A stretch of 6,442 nucleotides of DNA from JAIPAH01 sp964345255 (GCA_964345255.1 CAYFQK010000204.1:1-6442); one strand, 5' to 3'; positions 1 to 5,534 are shown, counted from the first letter of the stretch. Made by a program: numbers and translations. Notes: generated by a model not told the origin, from the letters alone.

Positions 1-2429
1 GTGAAAAAAGCTACAGGGAGCTTTTTGAGAAATCGCCGGTGGGTATTTTTCAAACCACCAGCGAGGGGGATGTGGTGAATGTTAATAAGGAAATGGCGCA
101 CATGCTCGGCTTTGACCAAACGGAAGAGGCTGTTTCACATTATAATGACCTTAAAAAACAATTGTATGCTCATCCGGAAAGAAGGAATGAATTTATCAGG
201 TTGCTGAAAGAGCGCGGAAGAGTGAATGCATTTGAATCTGAGTTCTATACTCATGATAATCAAAATATATGGGTAGAAATGAATGCTACCGTGTCAAAAT
301 ACTTCAATAACGGTAGTTTTCTGATCGACGGTTTTGCCACCGATATCACCACTGAAAAGAAGGCCCATGAGGAATTGCAGGCCAGCGAAAAAAGATACCG
401 CGAGCTTTTTGAGTCGATTCGTGATGCAATATTGGTAAGCGATACCAACCGCAATATCATTGATTGCAATGAGGCTTTTGTGGATTTGTTTGGGTATACG
501 ATGGATGAAATAAAAGGCAGGAAAACAGAGAGCGTGTACAATGACATGGAAGAGTTTAAGCGGATGGGAGAGGCAATCCGCAGCCATGATCCCACGAAAA
601 ACTTTTATTATACCATTCATTACCGGAAAAAAAGCGGAGAAGTATTCCCGGGGGAAACCAATGTTTATTATTTGCGGGATGAAAATCAGGAAATTTATGC
701 GTTTGTTGGACTCATAAGAGATGTCTCAGACCGGGTGGAAGCCTATAAAAAAATGGAGGAAAGCGAGCAGCGATTCCGCACCATTTATGAATCTTCAGCT
801 GTAGGAATCAAAACAATATCACTCGATTATAAAATTCAACGCGCCAATGAAGCGTATTGCAAATTTTTGGGGTATCCAGAGGAAGAGCTTACAGGCAAAA
901 CAACAACAGAGATTACTTATCAGGATGATAAGGAACAGTATGTACAAAAAATGAATCAGTTAATTAAAGGCCAAATCAATGGCCTTGAGATGGAGAAAAG
1001 GTTTATTCGTAAAGACGGGCAGGTGGTCTGGGGTGCTGTTAATGTATTTTTAATAAAAGATGATAAGGGAAAGCCCTCGTACTTCCTGGGTAATGTTGTT
1101 GATATCGATCAGCGTAGGAAAGCCGAAGAAAAACTTCGCCAAAAAATTGAAGACTATCAGGCGCTTAATGAAGAATACCTAACCCAAAACGAAGAGTACC
1201 AGGCTCAGAATGAGGAGCTTAATCAGCATTTGATGCAAATCCGAAAGATGAATGAAGAACTCGAGCAGGCCAGGCAGAAAGCCGAAGAAAGCGACCGCTT
1301 AAAGTCTGCCTTCCTGGCCAACATGAGTCATGAGATACGCACCCCGATGAATTCGATTGTGGGGTTTAGCGATTTATTGAATGATCCGGAAATAGAGGAA
1401 GAGGAGAAGAATAATTACGTACAGGTTATTCATAGTCAATCAAATATGCTATTACAGCTTATCGATGATATTGTGGATGTGGCAAAAATAGAGTCGGGAA
1501 AAGTTAAGATAAATCCGGAGCCGGTGGAGCTGAATAAGTTTGTAAATGAGATTCGGTCAGTAAGCCAGGTGATGCTGGAAAACGCCAAAAAAGAAAACAA
1601 CATTGAATTAAAAACCCATAAAGACCGGCCGGAGGAAGAGATAAATATTAAGGCTGATGTAGACAGATTGAGTCAAATCCTCAACAATCTGGTAGGGAAT
1701 GCAATAAAATACACCCATGAAGGCTATATTGAAATTGGTTACAAGACAAAAGTTAATCAAGTCACTTTATATGTAAAGGATACCGGGGTAGGTATTCCTG
1801 AAAAAGACAAAAATGAAGTTTTTAAGCGATTTAGTCGAGGAAGTGTGCTCAAAGACCCGGAGACTAACAAACTATACAGGGGAACAGGACTTGGCCTGAA
1901 CATCGTGTATCAATTTACCCGATTAATGAACGGAGAAGTTTCTTTAGATTCAACCCCCGGTAAAGGATCGGTTTTTTATGTTTCTTTTCCATGGGATAAA
2001 GCGGACAAACAAGCAAAGCAAAAAACAGAGAAGAGAGCCCCGGCCCAAACCCAAACCAATCTTGGGGATAGAAAGATTTTATTGGTCGAAGATGATGCGG
2101 ATAACATGGAATACCTAAAAGCGGTCTTCAGAAACACAGGCATTACACTATTAACTGCGGAAACAGGAGAAAAAGCCGTGGAAATGGCCCGGAAAGAAAC
2201 CGACCTCGATCTGATTCTTATGGACATCAAACTACCCGGAATAGACGGATATGAAGCTACCCGTAAAATAAAAGAGCTTAATCCTGACATTCCGGTCATA
2301 GCCCAAACCGCTCACGCCATGTCGGATGACCGCCAAAAAGCCCTGGATTCCGGATGTGTCGATTATATTTCCAAGCCAATGAAGAAGTCGGAGCTGATGC
2401 CGATGATTCAGAAAGTGATGCAATCGTAA
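1..2429 (+). CDS. Hybrid sensor histidine kinase with PAS domains and C-terminal receiver (5' partial)
   Basis: This gene is partial: the frame is already open at base 3 and reads EKSYRELFEKSPVGIF, the usual opening of a PAS domain, so the GTG at 39 is an internal valine codon. Counting from the codon at base 3, there are 808 residues. PAS domains lie at about 1-117, 128-244 and 254-372, followed by a Glu/Gln-rich coiled coil (about 372-432). HisKA carries phospho-accepting His443 in SHEIRTPMN. The HATPase shows the N box (Asn566 in NNLVGNAIKY), G1 (DTGVGIP, Asp593) and G2 (GTGLGL, Gly627). The receiver (about 694-807) has Asp697/Asp698, phospho-accepting Asp741, Thr769 and Lys791, so every phosphorelay residue is present. 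No membrane segment, HPt or DNA-binding output domain is visible. By family knowledge it autophosphorylates on His and passes phosphate to its own receiver and then to a separate HPt protein. The signal and partners are unknown, and no response regulator gene is adjacent. Confidence 0.95.
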   Translation, partial: EKSYRELFEKSPVGIFQTTSEGDVVNVNKEMAHMLGFDQTEEAVSHYNDLKKQLYAHPERRNEFIRLLKERGRVNAFESEFYTHDNQNIWVEMNATVSKYFNNGSFLIDGFATDITTEKKAHEELQASEKRYRELFESIRDAILVSDTNRNIIDCNEAFVDLFGYTMDEIKGRKTESVYNDMEEFKRMGEAIRSHDPTKNFYYTIHYRKKSGEVFPGETNVYYLRDENQEIYAFVGLIRDVSDRVEAYKKMEESEQRFRTIYESSAVGIKTISLDYKIQRANEAYCKFLGYPEEELTGKTTTEITYQDDKEQYVQKMNQLIKGQINGLEMEKRFIRKDGQVVWGAVNVFLIKDDKGKPSYFLGNVVDIDQRRKAEEKLRQKIEDYQALNEEYLTQNEEYQAQNEELNQHLMQIRKMNEELEQARQKAEESDRLKSAFLANMSHEIRTPMNSIVGFSDLLNDPEIEEEEKNNYVQVIHSQSNMLLQLIDDIVDVAKIESGKVKINPEPVELNKFVNEIRSVSQVMLENAKKENNIELKTHKDRPEEEINIKADVDRLSQILNNLVGNAIKYTHEGYIEIGYKTKVNQVTLYVKDTGVGIPEKDKNEVFKRFSRGSVLKDPETNKLYRGTGLGLNIVYQFTRLMNGEVSLDSTPGKGSVFYVSFPWDKADKQAKQKTEKRAPAQTQTNLGDRKILLVEDDADNMEYLKAVFRNTGITLLTAETGEKAVEMARKETDLDLILMDIKLPGIDGYEATRKIKELNPDIPVIAQTAHAMSDDRQKALDSGCVDYISKPMKKSELMPMIQKVMQS

Positions 2430-2433
2430 AACT

Positions 2434-2445
2434 CCCCGGCTCGTG
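2434..2445 (+). repeat. Degenerate element end, CCCCGGCTCGTG
   Basis: CCCCGGCTCGTG lies five bases after the kinase stop codon and is followed by TTTTGTA. It resembles the CCCCGCTCGCG outer boundary of the hairpin elements downstream. It recurs at 2510 (followed by GTTGTTTGTA) and, as CCCCGGCTCGCG, at 2748. I read it as a worn fragment of the same repeat family; chance similarity is possible at this length. Confidence 0.4.
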
Positions 2446-2464
2446 TTTTGTATACCCCTCTAAA

Positions 2465-2486
2465 TCTCCCCTTCCAGAAGGGGAGA
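2465..2486. repeat. Perfect palindrome, possible dispersed repeat or terminator stem
   Basis: TCTCCCCTTC and GAAGGGGAGA form a 10-bp stem with a two-base CA centre; in practice the loop would be CCAG on a 9-bp stem. It lies 36 bases after the kinase stop, so it could end or stabilise that transcript. No T-run follows on the plus strand, so it is not a standard intrinsic terminator. From memory, similar CTAAATCTCCCC...GGGGAGACTT palindromes are scattered between genes in many Bacteroidota genomes. That favours a dispersed repeat, but I cannot check it here. Confidence 0.55.
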
Positions 2487-2509
2487 CTTGAAGAGCGGTA
2501 TGCTATAAC

Positions 2510-2521
2510 CCCCGGCTCGTG
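2510..2521 (+). repeat. Degenerate element end, second copy
   Basis: CCCCGGCTCGTG is identical to 2434-2445 and is followed by GTTGTTTGTA. The stretch from here to 2560 has no further structure I can recognise and leads directly into copy A of the hairpin element. Confidence 0.4.
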
Positions 2522-2560
2522 GTTGTTTGTACTTAAGTTCCGCAATTTTAGCTACAAATG

Positions 2561-2704
2561 CCCCGCTCGCGCTCGTTTTTAACGAGTGCGGATATTTCTT
2601 CGCGTTTGTAACGCGATAATAGGCGTTAACTAATTTAGCAAAGGCCATGACAAGTCGTTCCAAACGACAAGATAAGAAGGCCCTCGTCACAGACGAGTGC
2701 CAGC
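2561..2704. mobile_element. 144-bp four-hairpin REPIN-like element, copy A (non-autonomous)
   Basis: Four hairpins, each a 6-bp stem with a 3-base loop, lie in line. H1 is CTCGTT-TTT-AACGAG (2572-2586), H2 CGCGTT-TGT-AACGCG (2601-2615), H3 GTCGTT-CCA-AACGAC (2654-2668) and H4 CTCGTC-ACA-GACGAG (2683-2697). H1 extends to 10 bp including one G-T pair. Centres are 29, 53 and 29 bases apart. Arm 2565-2615 matches the reverse complement of 2654-2704 at about 34 of 51 positions without gaps, so the element is an imperfect inverted pair. Copy B (3510-3653) has the same length, with about 8 substitutions and no indels. The adjacent RAYT gene is flanked by three of the four hairpins, which suggests this element is mobilised in trans as single-stranded DNA, as REPs are. 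No transposase is encoded inside. Confidence 0.75.
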
Positions 2705-2747
2705 CAACCACCATCCGTTCATCCACTCATGCATCCATCCAATCAAT
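2705..2747. repeat. ATCC-rich low-complexity spacer
   Basis: This short, purine-poor spacer between copy A and the transposase element contains repeated ATCC/ATCA words (for example CATCCATCCAATCAATCC). No gene or promoter is seen. Other spacers bordering element ends (3452-3509 and 5389-5430) are also rich in ATCC-like words, so this may be an old tandem repeat or a preferred insertion context. Confidence 0.4.
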
Positions 2748-2759
2748 CCCCGGCTCGCG
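2748..2759 (+). repeat. Degenerate element end, third copy
   Basis: CCCCGGCTCGCG lies four bases before the CCCCGCTCGCG boundary of the transposase element, so two element ends sit almost back to back. Either the end was duplicated or one insertion occurred beside an older remnant. Confidence 0.4.
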
Positions 2760-2763
2760 TTCC

Positions 2764-3451
2764 CCCCGCTCGCGCTTGTTTTTAACGAGTTCTTCTGGAT
2801 TATTTTGTCGGCGATGACTCCACAACGATATCCAAAACATGATCAAGGTTAGCATAATTCCTGGCCGAGCTAAATAAATAATCTTCAGGATTCGCTACTA
2901 TTAGTTCTTTTACCGGATTTTGATGGATATATTTAAGTTTCTCATAGAAGAAAGAAGTCGAATAAATTACTTTAGCCTGATTCCCGTCTTGCCAGACTTT
3001 ATAATTTTGTATCCTGCTCATGGATTTTCCGGCATGCGCGAAAAATGAGAGCAACCACTTCTTTCGGCTTTCTGGTTCATCTCCTATCTGAATTTGTTCA
3101 ATGAGCTTTTTTGAAGTATACTTTTTAAAATCTCTGATGATTTCTGAGAGTGTTATCTCAGTAGTCGTCCGGCAAATCATATGCATATGATTTGTCATCA
3201 GGCACCACCCATAAATTTCTAATCCTTTGTTTTGTTGGCAAAATTGAAGGGAATCAATAATTGTATACTTGTAGGTTCTGCGCGTAAATAAATCTATCCA
3301 TCCAACCACAGTCATTGTGATAAAATAGGCCCTGTCATGTTCTTGAATTTTATAACTATCAGACATTTGGTAATAAATTTCCATTGAAGGTAATAAAAAA
3401 GTCGTTCCAAACGACAAGATAAGAAGGCACTCGTCACAGACGAGCGCCAGC
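2764..3451 (-). mobile_element. RAYT-encoding element with hairpin ends (putative autonomous copy)
   Basis: The minus-strand transposase gene is bracketed by sequences homologous to the 144-bp elements. On the low-coordinate side are CCCCGCTCGCG and hairpin CTTGTT-TTT-AACGAG (2775-2789; one stem base differs from copies A and B, giving a G-T pair). On the high-coordinate side are hairpins GTCGTT-CCA-AACGAC (3401-3415) and CTCGTC-ACA-GACGAG (3430-3444), then CGCCAGC. H3-H4 spacing is again 29 bases, and 3401-3451 differs from copy B at only 2 of 51 bases. H2 is missing: the transposase stop codon lies 11 bases from H1. The likely picture is a full element in which the gene sits where copies A and B carry a short core. 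Its exact boundaries are inferred from similarity, and target duplications were not found. Confidence 0.65.
2800..3366 (-). CDS. REP-associated tyrosine transposase (RAYT, IS200-like Y1 family)
   Basis: The 188-residue product begins MSDSYKIQEHDRAYFIT, typical of Bacteroidota RAYTs as I recall them, and its length fits the family. The HUH metal-binding motif is visible as TNHMHMI, with His60 and His62. The C-terminal signature VWQDGNQ...LKYIHQNPVKE...EDYLFSSARNY is characteristic of COG1943 proteins. These enzymes cut and rejoin single-stranded DNA at hairpins through a covalent tyrosine link. I cannot assign the nucleophile with confidence: several tyrosines remain, but the WQ-x-x-Y position of some relatives is Asn here. 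The frame is intact. ATG 3384 is an alternative start (194 residues); opening at TTG 3417 would translate into the hairpin and is unlikely. No Shine-Dalgarno or clear promoter is seen, and any promoter would lie in the H3/H4 end. Hairpins on both sides indicate its probable DNA substrate. Confidence 0.88.
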   Translation of the reverse strand: MSDSYKIQEHDRAYFITMTVVGWIDLFTRRTYKYTIIDSLQFCQQNKGLEIYGWCLMTNHMHMICRTTTEITLSEIIRDFKKYTSKKLIEQIQIGDEPESRKKWLLSFFAHAGKSMSRIQNYKVWQDGNQAKVIYSTSFFYEKLKYIHQNPVKELIVANPEDYLFSSARNYANLDHVLDIVVESSPTK

Positions 3452-3509
3452 TATCCGCCCACATGTATCAGCTTTCAGCTTAATCCGCATCCGAAATCCG
3501 CAATATTCT
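3401..3509. repeat. Direct repeat unit 1: element end plus spacer
   Basis: The transposase-side hairpins and the spacer beyond them (CTATCCGCCCACATGTATCA and onward to the CCCC boundary) recur at 3603-3720 with about 202-base spacing. Identity is very high: 2 mismatches in the 51-base end, 1 in the next 36, then an added heptamer in the second copy. The spacer therefore travelled with the element ends rather than being an unrelated target. The spacer encodes nothing recognisable. Confidence 0.75.
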
Positions 3510-3653
3510 CCCCGCTCGCGCTCGTTTTTAACGAGTGCGGAATTTTCTTCGCGTTTGTAACGCGATAATAAGCGTTAGTTAATCTCGCAAAAGCCATGAC
3601 AAGTCGTTCCAAACGACAAGATAAGAAGGCCCTCGTCACAGACGAGTGCCAGC
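3510..3653. mobile_element. 144-bp four-hairpin REPIN-like element, copy B (non-autonomous)
   Basis: This copy has the same length and hairpin order as copy A: H1 3521-3535, H2 3550-3564, H3 3603-3617 and H4 3632-3646, with centres again 29, 53 and 29 bases apart. Differences from copy A are about eight substitutions, mostly in the core between H2 and H3; all four 15-base hairpins are unchanged. Invariant hairpins with a drifting core suggest selection on the folded arms, recent spread, or gene conversion. Together with the adjacent RAYT gene it looks like a non-autonomous partner. Confidence 0.75.
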
Positions 3654-3720
3654 TATCCGCCCACATGTATCAGCCTTCAGCTTAATCCGGAATCCGAAAT
3701 CCGAAATCCGAAATATTCCC
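3603..3720. repeat. Direct repeat unit 2: element end plus spacer
   Basis: This is the second copy of 3401-3509. It overlaps the H3/H4 half of copy B and continues through the spacer with only one early difference (CAGCCTTCAG versus CAGCTTTCAG). It then carries the heptamer array and ends in a run of C before another element boundary. Such a long direct repeat is a ready substrate for recombination that would delete or duplicate copy B. Confidence 0.75.
3684..3714. repeat. Heptamer tandem repeat (AATCCGA)
   Basis: AATCCGG is followed by three AATCCGA units and a partial AAT, about 4.4 copies of 7 bp. The matching spacer at 3482-3504 holds roughly three imperfect units, so copy number differs between the two duplicates, as expected for slippage. 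It lies about 75 bases upstream of the murB promoter box and is noncoding. Confidence 0.7.
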
Positions 3721-3741
3721 CCCTGCTCGCGCTCGTTTGTA
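3721..3741 (+). repeat. Solo H1-side element end upstream of murB
   Basis: CCCTGCTCGCGCTCGTTTGT matches the outer end and first arm of H1 in copies A and B, then diverges into AGTTTATC so that the hairpin is never completed. It is a truncated end directly upstream of the murB promoter region. The matching opposite end could be the solo H4 end at 5368-5388. Confidence 0.6.
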
Positions 3742-3789
3742 GTTTATCTTTTCGTCTTCGCTTCATTTAGCATTCAGCCGCGTTTTTCC

Positions 3790-3797
3790 TACCTTTG
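3790..3797 (+). promoter_or_regulatory. Bacteroidota-type -7 box for murB
   Basis: TACCTTTG fits TAnnTTTG exactly. It is 16 bases before the ATG at 3814, so the leader would be only about ten bases and A-rich (AAAACGAAAACGA), with no Shine-Dalgarno. The only candidate -33 element is a poor TTTA at 3766-3769, 20 bases upstream. The promoter lies beyond the repeat remnant, so murB probably does not depend on the transposon for transcription. Confidence 0.65.
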
Positions 3798-3813
3798 TGT
3801 AAAACGAAAACGA

Positions 3814-4830
3814 ATGCCACCGATTAAAGAAAAAATAGCTATAGAAGCCTTAAATACTTTCGGCATCAAAGCCAAAGCAAAATATTTTACTGAGATTACC
3901 TCTGAGAGGGAAGCCAAAGCGCTGGCTCAGGATGAAATCAGAAATTATTCAAAACACCTGATCCTGGGTGGAGGGAGCAATGTGCTTTTCACGGATGATT
4001 TTTCCGGCTTGGTTATTCATCAGAAGATTAAAGGAAAGGAAATAGTGGAAGAAGATAAAAAAAAGTGCCTGCTCAAAGTGGGAGCCGGTGAGGATTGGCC
4101 CGCTTTTGTAGATTATTGCGTGGATCGGGATTGGGGAGGCATCGAAAACCTCGCCCTTATTCCCGGCCAGGTCGGGGCCGCTCCCGTACAAAACATCGGA
4201 GCATACGGGTGTGAAGTGAAGGATGTGATTGATACCGTAGAAGCCATTGATCTGAAAACCGGCAAAAAAAGGATTTTTAGCAATAAAGAATGCGAGTTTG
4301 GCTATCGCGACAGCATTTTTAAAAAGGAACTGAAAGACCGGTATCTGATCACCGCGGTGAATTTTGTTTTTTACAAAAATGCCGACCTGCACCTGGATTA
4401 TGGTTCAATCAGAGACGTTTTGAAACAAATGAACCCTGCAAAAGTGACCTACAAAACCGTGGCCGAAGCGGTGAAGAAAATCCGCAGGCAAAAGCTGCCG
4501 GATGTGGAAGAAACAGGTTCAGCCGGGAGCTTTTTTAAAAATCCGGTGTTGGATGGGGAGCAGTTTGAGTTTCTGAAAGCAGAGAATACGGATATGCCCT
4601 TTTTTAAAACGGAAGAGGGCTATAAAATCCCGGCCGGTTGGTTGATTGACCAATGCGGCTGGAAAGGATACCGCGAAGGAAATTATGGCGTCTATCCCCG
4701 GCAGGCGTTGGTGCTGGTCAATTACGGCGGCGCTTCCGGAAAGGAAATCGCCGACCTGGCCTGGCGCATACGGGATGATGTGGAAAAACATTTTGGAATA
4801 AGACTACAACCGGAGGTAACGGTGGTTTGA
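3814..4830 (+). CDS. murB: UDP-N-acetylenolpyruvoylglucosamine reductase
   Basis: MurB reduces UDP-GlcNAc-enolpyruvate to UDP-MurNAc with NADPH and FAD in the cytoplasm, the second committed step of peptidoglycan synthesis. The 338-residue product matches the usual length of E. coli-type MurB (about 340). FAD-binding motifs are LGGGSNVLFTDD (51-62) and ENLALIPGQVGAAPVQNIGA (111-130). The catalytic set is present: Arg165 in GYRDS, Ser239 in GSAGSFFKNP (the proton donor by family knowledge) and Glu334 in LQPEV. The ATG at 3814 was chosen because the protein then starts like other MurBs and follows a TAnnTTTG promoter. The frame stays open upstream to 3646, but that part runs through repeat DNA. 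It appears monocistronic, with about 210 bases to the next gene. No truncation or missing residue is seen. Confidence 0.96.
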   Translation: MPPIKEKIAIEALNTFGIKAKAKYFTEITSEREAKALAQDEIRNYSKHLILGGGSNVLFTDDFSGLVIHQKIKGKEIVEEDKKKCLLKVGAGEDWPAFVDYCVDRDWGGIENLALIPGQVGAAPVQNIGAYGCEVKDVIDTVEAIDLKTGKKRIFSNKECEFGYRDSIFKKELKDRYLITAVNFVFYKNADLHLDYGSIRDVLKQMNPAKVTYKTVAEAVKKIRRQKLPDVEETGSAGSFFKNPVLDGEQFEFLKAENTDMPFFKTEEGYKIPAGWLIDQCGWKGYREGNYGVYPRQALVLVNYGGASGKEIADLAWRIRDDVEKHFGIRLQPEVTVV

Positions 4831-4903
4831 TGACGGAGAATGACCTTGAGGGTTAAGACATGTATTTAAATGGAAAAAAGGTGAAAAGAATTTGGCAGAG
4901 GAA

Positions 4904-4968
4904 AGTTGGCAGTAAGCAAAAAGCAATTGGCAATTATTTCTTTTTTGCCAACTGCCACACTGCCAACT
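4904..4968. repeat. Nested inverted repeat downstream of murB
   Basis: AGTTGGCAGT (4904-4913) pairs perfectly with ACTGCCAACT (4959-4968). Inside them TTGGCAA (4927-4933) pairs with TTGCCAA (4945-4951) across an 11-base loop. It lies about 75 bases after the murB stop. A T-run sits within the inner loop rather than after the stem, so it is not a standard terminator. TTGGCA-rich palindromes are, from memory, common dispersed repeats in Bacteroidota. It could still end or protect the murB message. Confidence 0.55.
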
Positions 4969-5039
4969 CACCGCCAAAATCATAAAACTTTAAAAGCAAT
5001 CTCAGAAGTGCATAGAAAGTAATATATTTAATTACCATC

Positions 5040-5360
5040 ATGAAAAGCTGGCAGATATACATCACACTTCGAATGTCGGGAGTAAAGCTACCTTACAAAG
5101 AGGTGAAGTCCCTGAAAGAAACCGGCCGTGATCCGCAGCCCATCATCAATGCGCTGATCTTGTTTAAGCGATCGGGATTTCAGGAGGATTTCAATCCCCT
5201 GATCGAACACTGGAAAACGGGTGGCGATCCGGTCAATGTCGTCACAGGGCTTATTGAAGCTTCCAAACATGACCTCTCCCTCACGCTCCCGGACGCCATC
5301 GACAAAGACAAGGCCGGAATCAATATTCCGGAGGAGATTGCAAAGCAGGTGATTGATTAG
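5040..5360 (+). CDS. Small protein resembling an internal region of flotillin-like FloA
   Basis: The 106-residue protein has no signal peptide or membrane segment. From about residue 14 it follows, by memory, the FloA (UPF0365) region just after the membrane anchor. GVKLPYKEV corresponds to GVKIS; IINALILFKRSGF to the VVNPLIKAHKAGL segment; LIEHWKTGGDPVNVVTGLIEASK to LESHYLAGGNVDRVVNALIAAQ; and AIDKDKAGINIPEEI to AIDLAGRDVLEAV. FloA itself is about 330 residues with an N-terminal anchor and long C-terminal domain, both absent here. It may be a free-standing domain family, a decayed fragment, or a coincidental helical repeat. ATG 5040 is preceded by AT-rich sequence; TATATTTA (5023-5030) is a weak -7 candidate. 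Base usage looks like the neighbouring genes, so it is probably translated. Function is unknown; a link to membrane microdomains is only inference. Confidence 0.6.
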   Translation: MKSWQIYITLRMSGVKLPYKEVKSLKETGRDPQPIINALILFKRSGFQEDFNPLIEHWKTGGDPVNVVTGLIEASKHDLSLTLPDAIDKDKAGINIPEEIAKQVID

Positions 5361-5367
5361 CCACAGA

Positions 5368-5393
5368 TCGTCACAGACGAGCGCCAGCTATCC
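5368..5393. repeat. Solo H4-side element end
   Basis: TCGTC-ACA-GACGA (5368-5380) plus GCGCCAGCTATCC matches 3431-3456, the H4 end and the start of its spacer at the transposase element. No H3 hairpin occurs 29 bases upstream; that position is coding sequence. It starts only seven bases after the stop codon of the preceding gene and may serve as a weak hairpin at its 3' end. Confidence 0.65.
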
Positions 5394-5500
5394 ACACTAG
5401 CCATTCATCCCAGCTATCAACCCACAAAAATTCACACCAATTCGAAATACGTAATCCTGAATACGAGATCCCTTATACCCCTCCATTTCACAAAATTCTT
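5394..5500. other. Intergenic stretch without a recognisable gene
   Basis: This purine-poor sequence has ATCC/ATCA words like the other spacers (CATTCATCCCAGCTATCAACCC), then CGAAATACGTAATCCTGAAT, which looks like degenerate heptamer repeats. I see no open reading frame with family similarity, no RNA gene and no stable hairpin. Confidence 0.4.
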
Positions 5501-5508
5501 TAACTTTG
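5501..5508 (+). promoter_or_regulatory. Bacteroidota-type -7 box for the VPS10-like gene
   Basis: TAACTTTG fits TAnnTTTG and lies 26 bases before the ATG at 5535, giving a leader of about 20 bases (ACATTCAAAACACAGAATC) without a Shine-Dalgarno. No convincing -33 TTTG is seen at the usual distance. Confidence 0.6.
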
Positions 5509-5534
5509 AGGGTTTACATTCAAAACACAGAATC

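Noticed and set aside
39..41. GTG at 39 as the start of the histidine kinase.
   Set aside because: The frame is open back to the window edge and the preceding residues form the conserved beginning of a PAS domain, so the gene starts upstream of the window.
2465..2486. A canonical rho-independent terminator for the kinase gene.
   Set aside because: The stem is strong but no T-run follows on the plus strand, so I list it only as a palindrome with possible terminator activity.
3367..3417. A longer transposase starting at TTG 3417.
   Set aside because: The added residues come from the H3 hairpin; two ATG codons (3384 and 3366) fit the family start better.
2561..3741. A CRISPR array or integron attC array.
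   Set aside because: Hairpins differ from one another, the copies are 144-bp units with repeated rather than unique spacers, no cas or integrase gene is present, and a RAYT gene lies inside the cluster.
3646..3813. An N-terminal extension of MurB reading from 3646.
   Set aside because: It runs through the hairpin element, heptamer repeats and promoter box; MurB homologues begin at the equivalent of ATG 3814.
3949..4392. Long minus-strand open frame inside murB, and similar antisense frames inside the kinase and the VPS10-like gene.
   Set aside because: The opposite strand encodes well-recognised conserved proteins over the same bases; the antisense translations show no family features.
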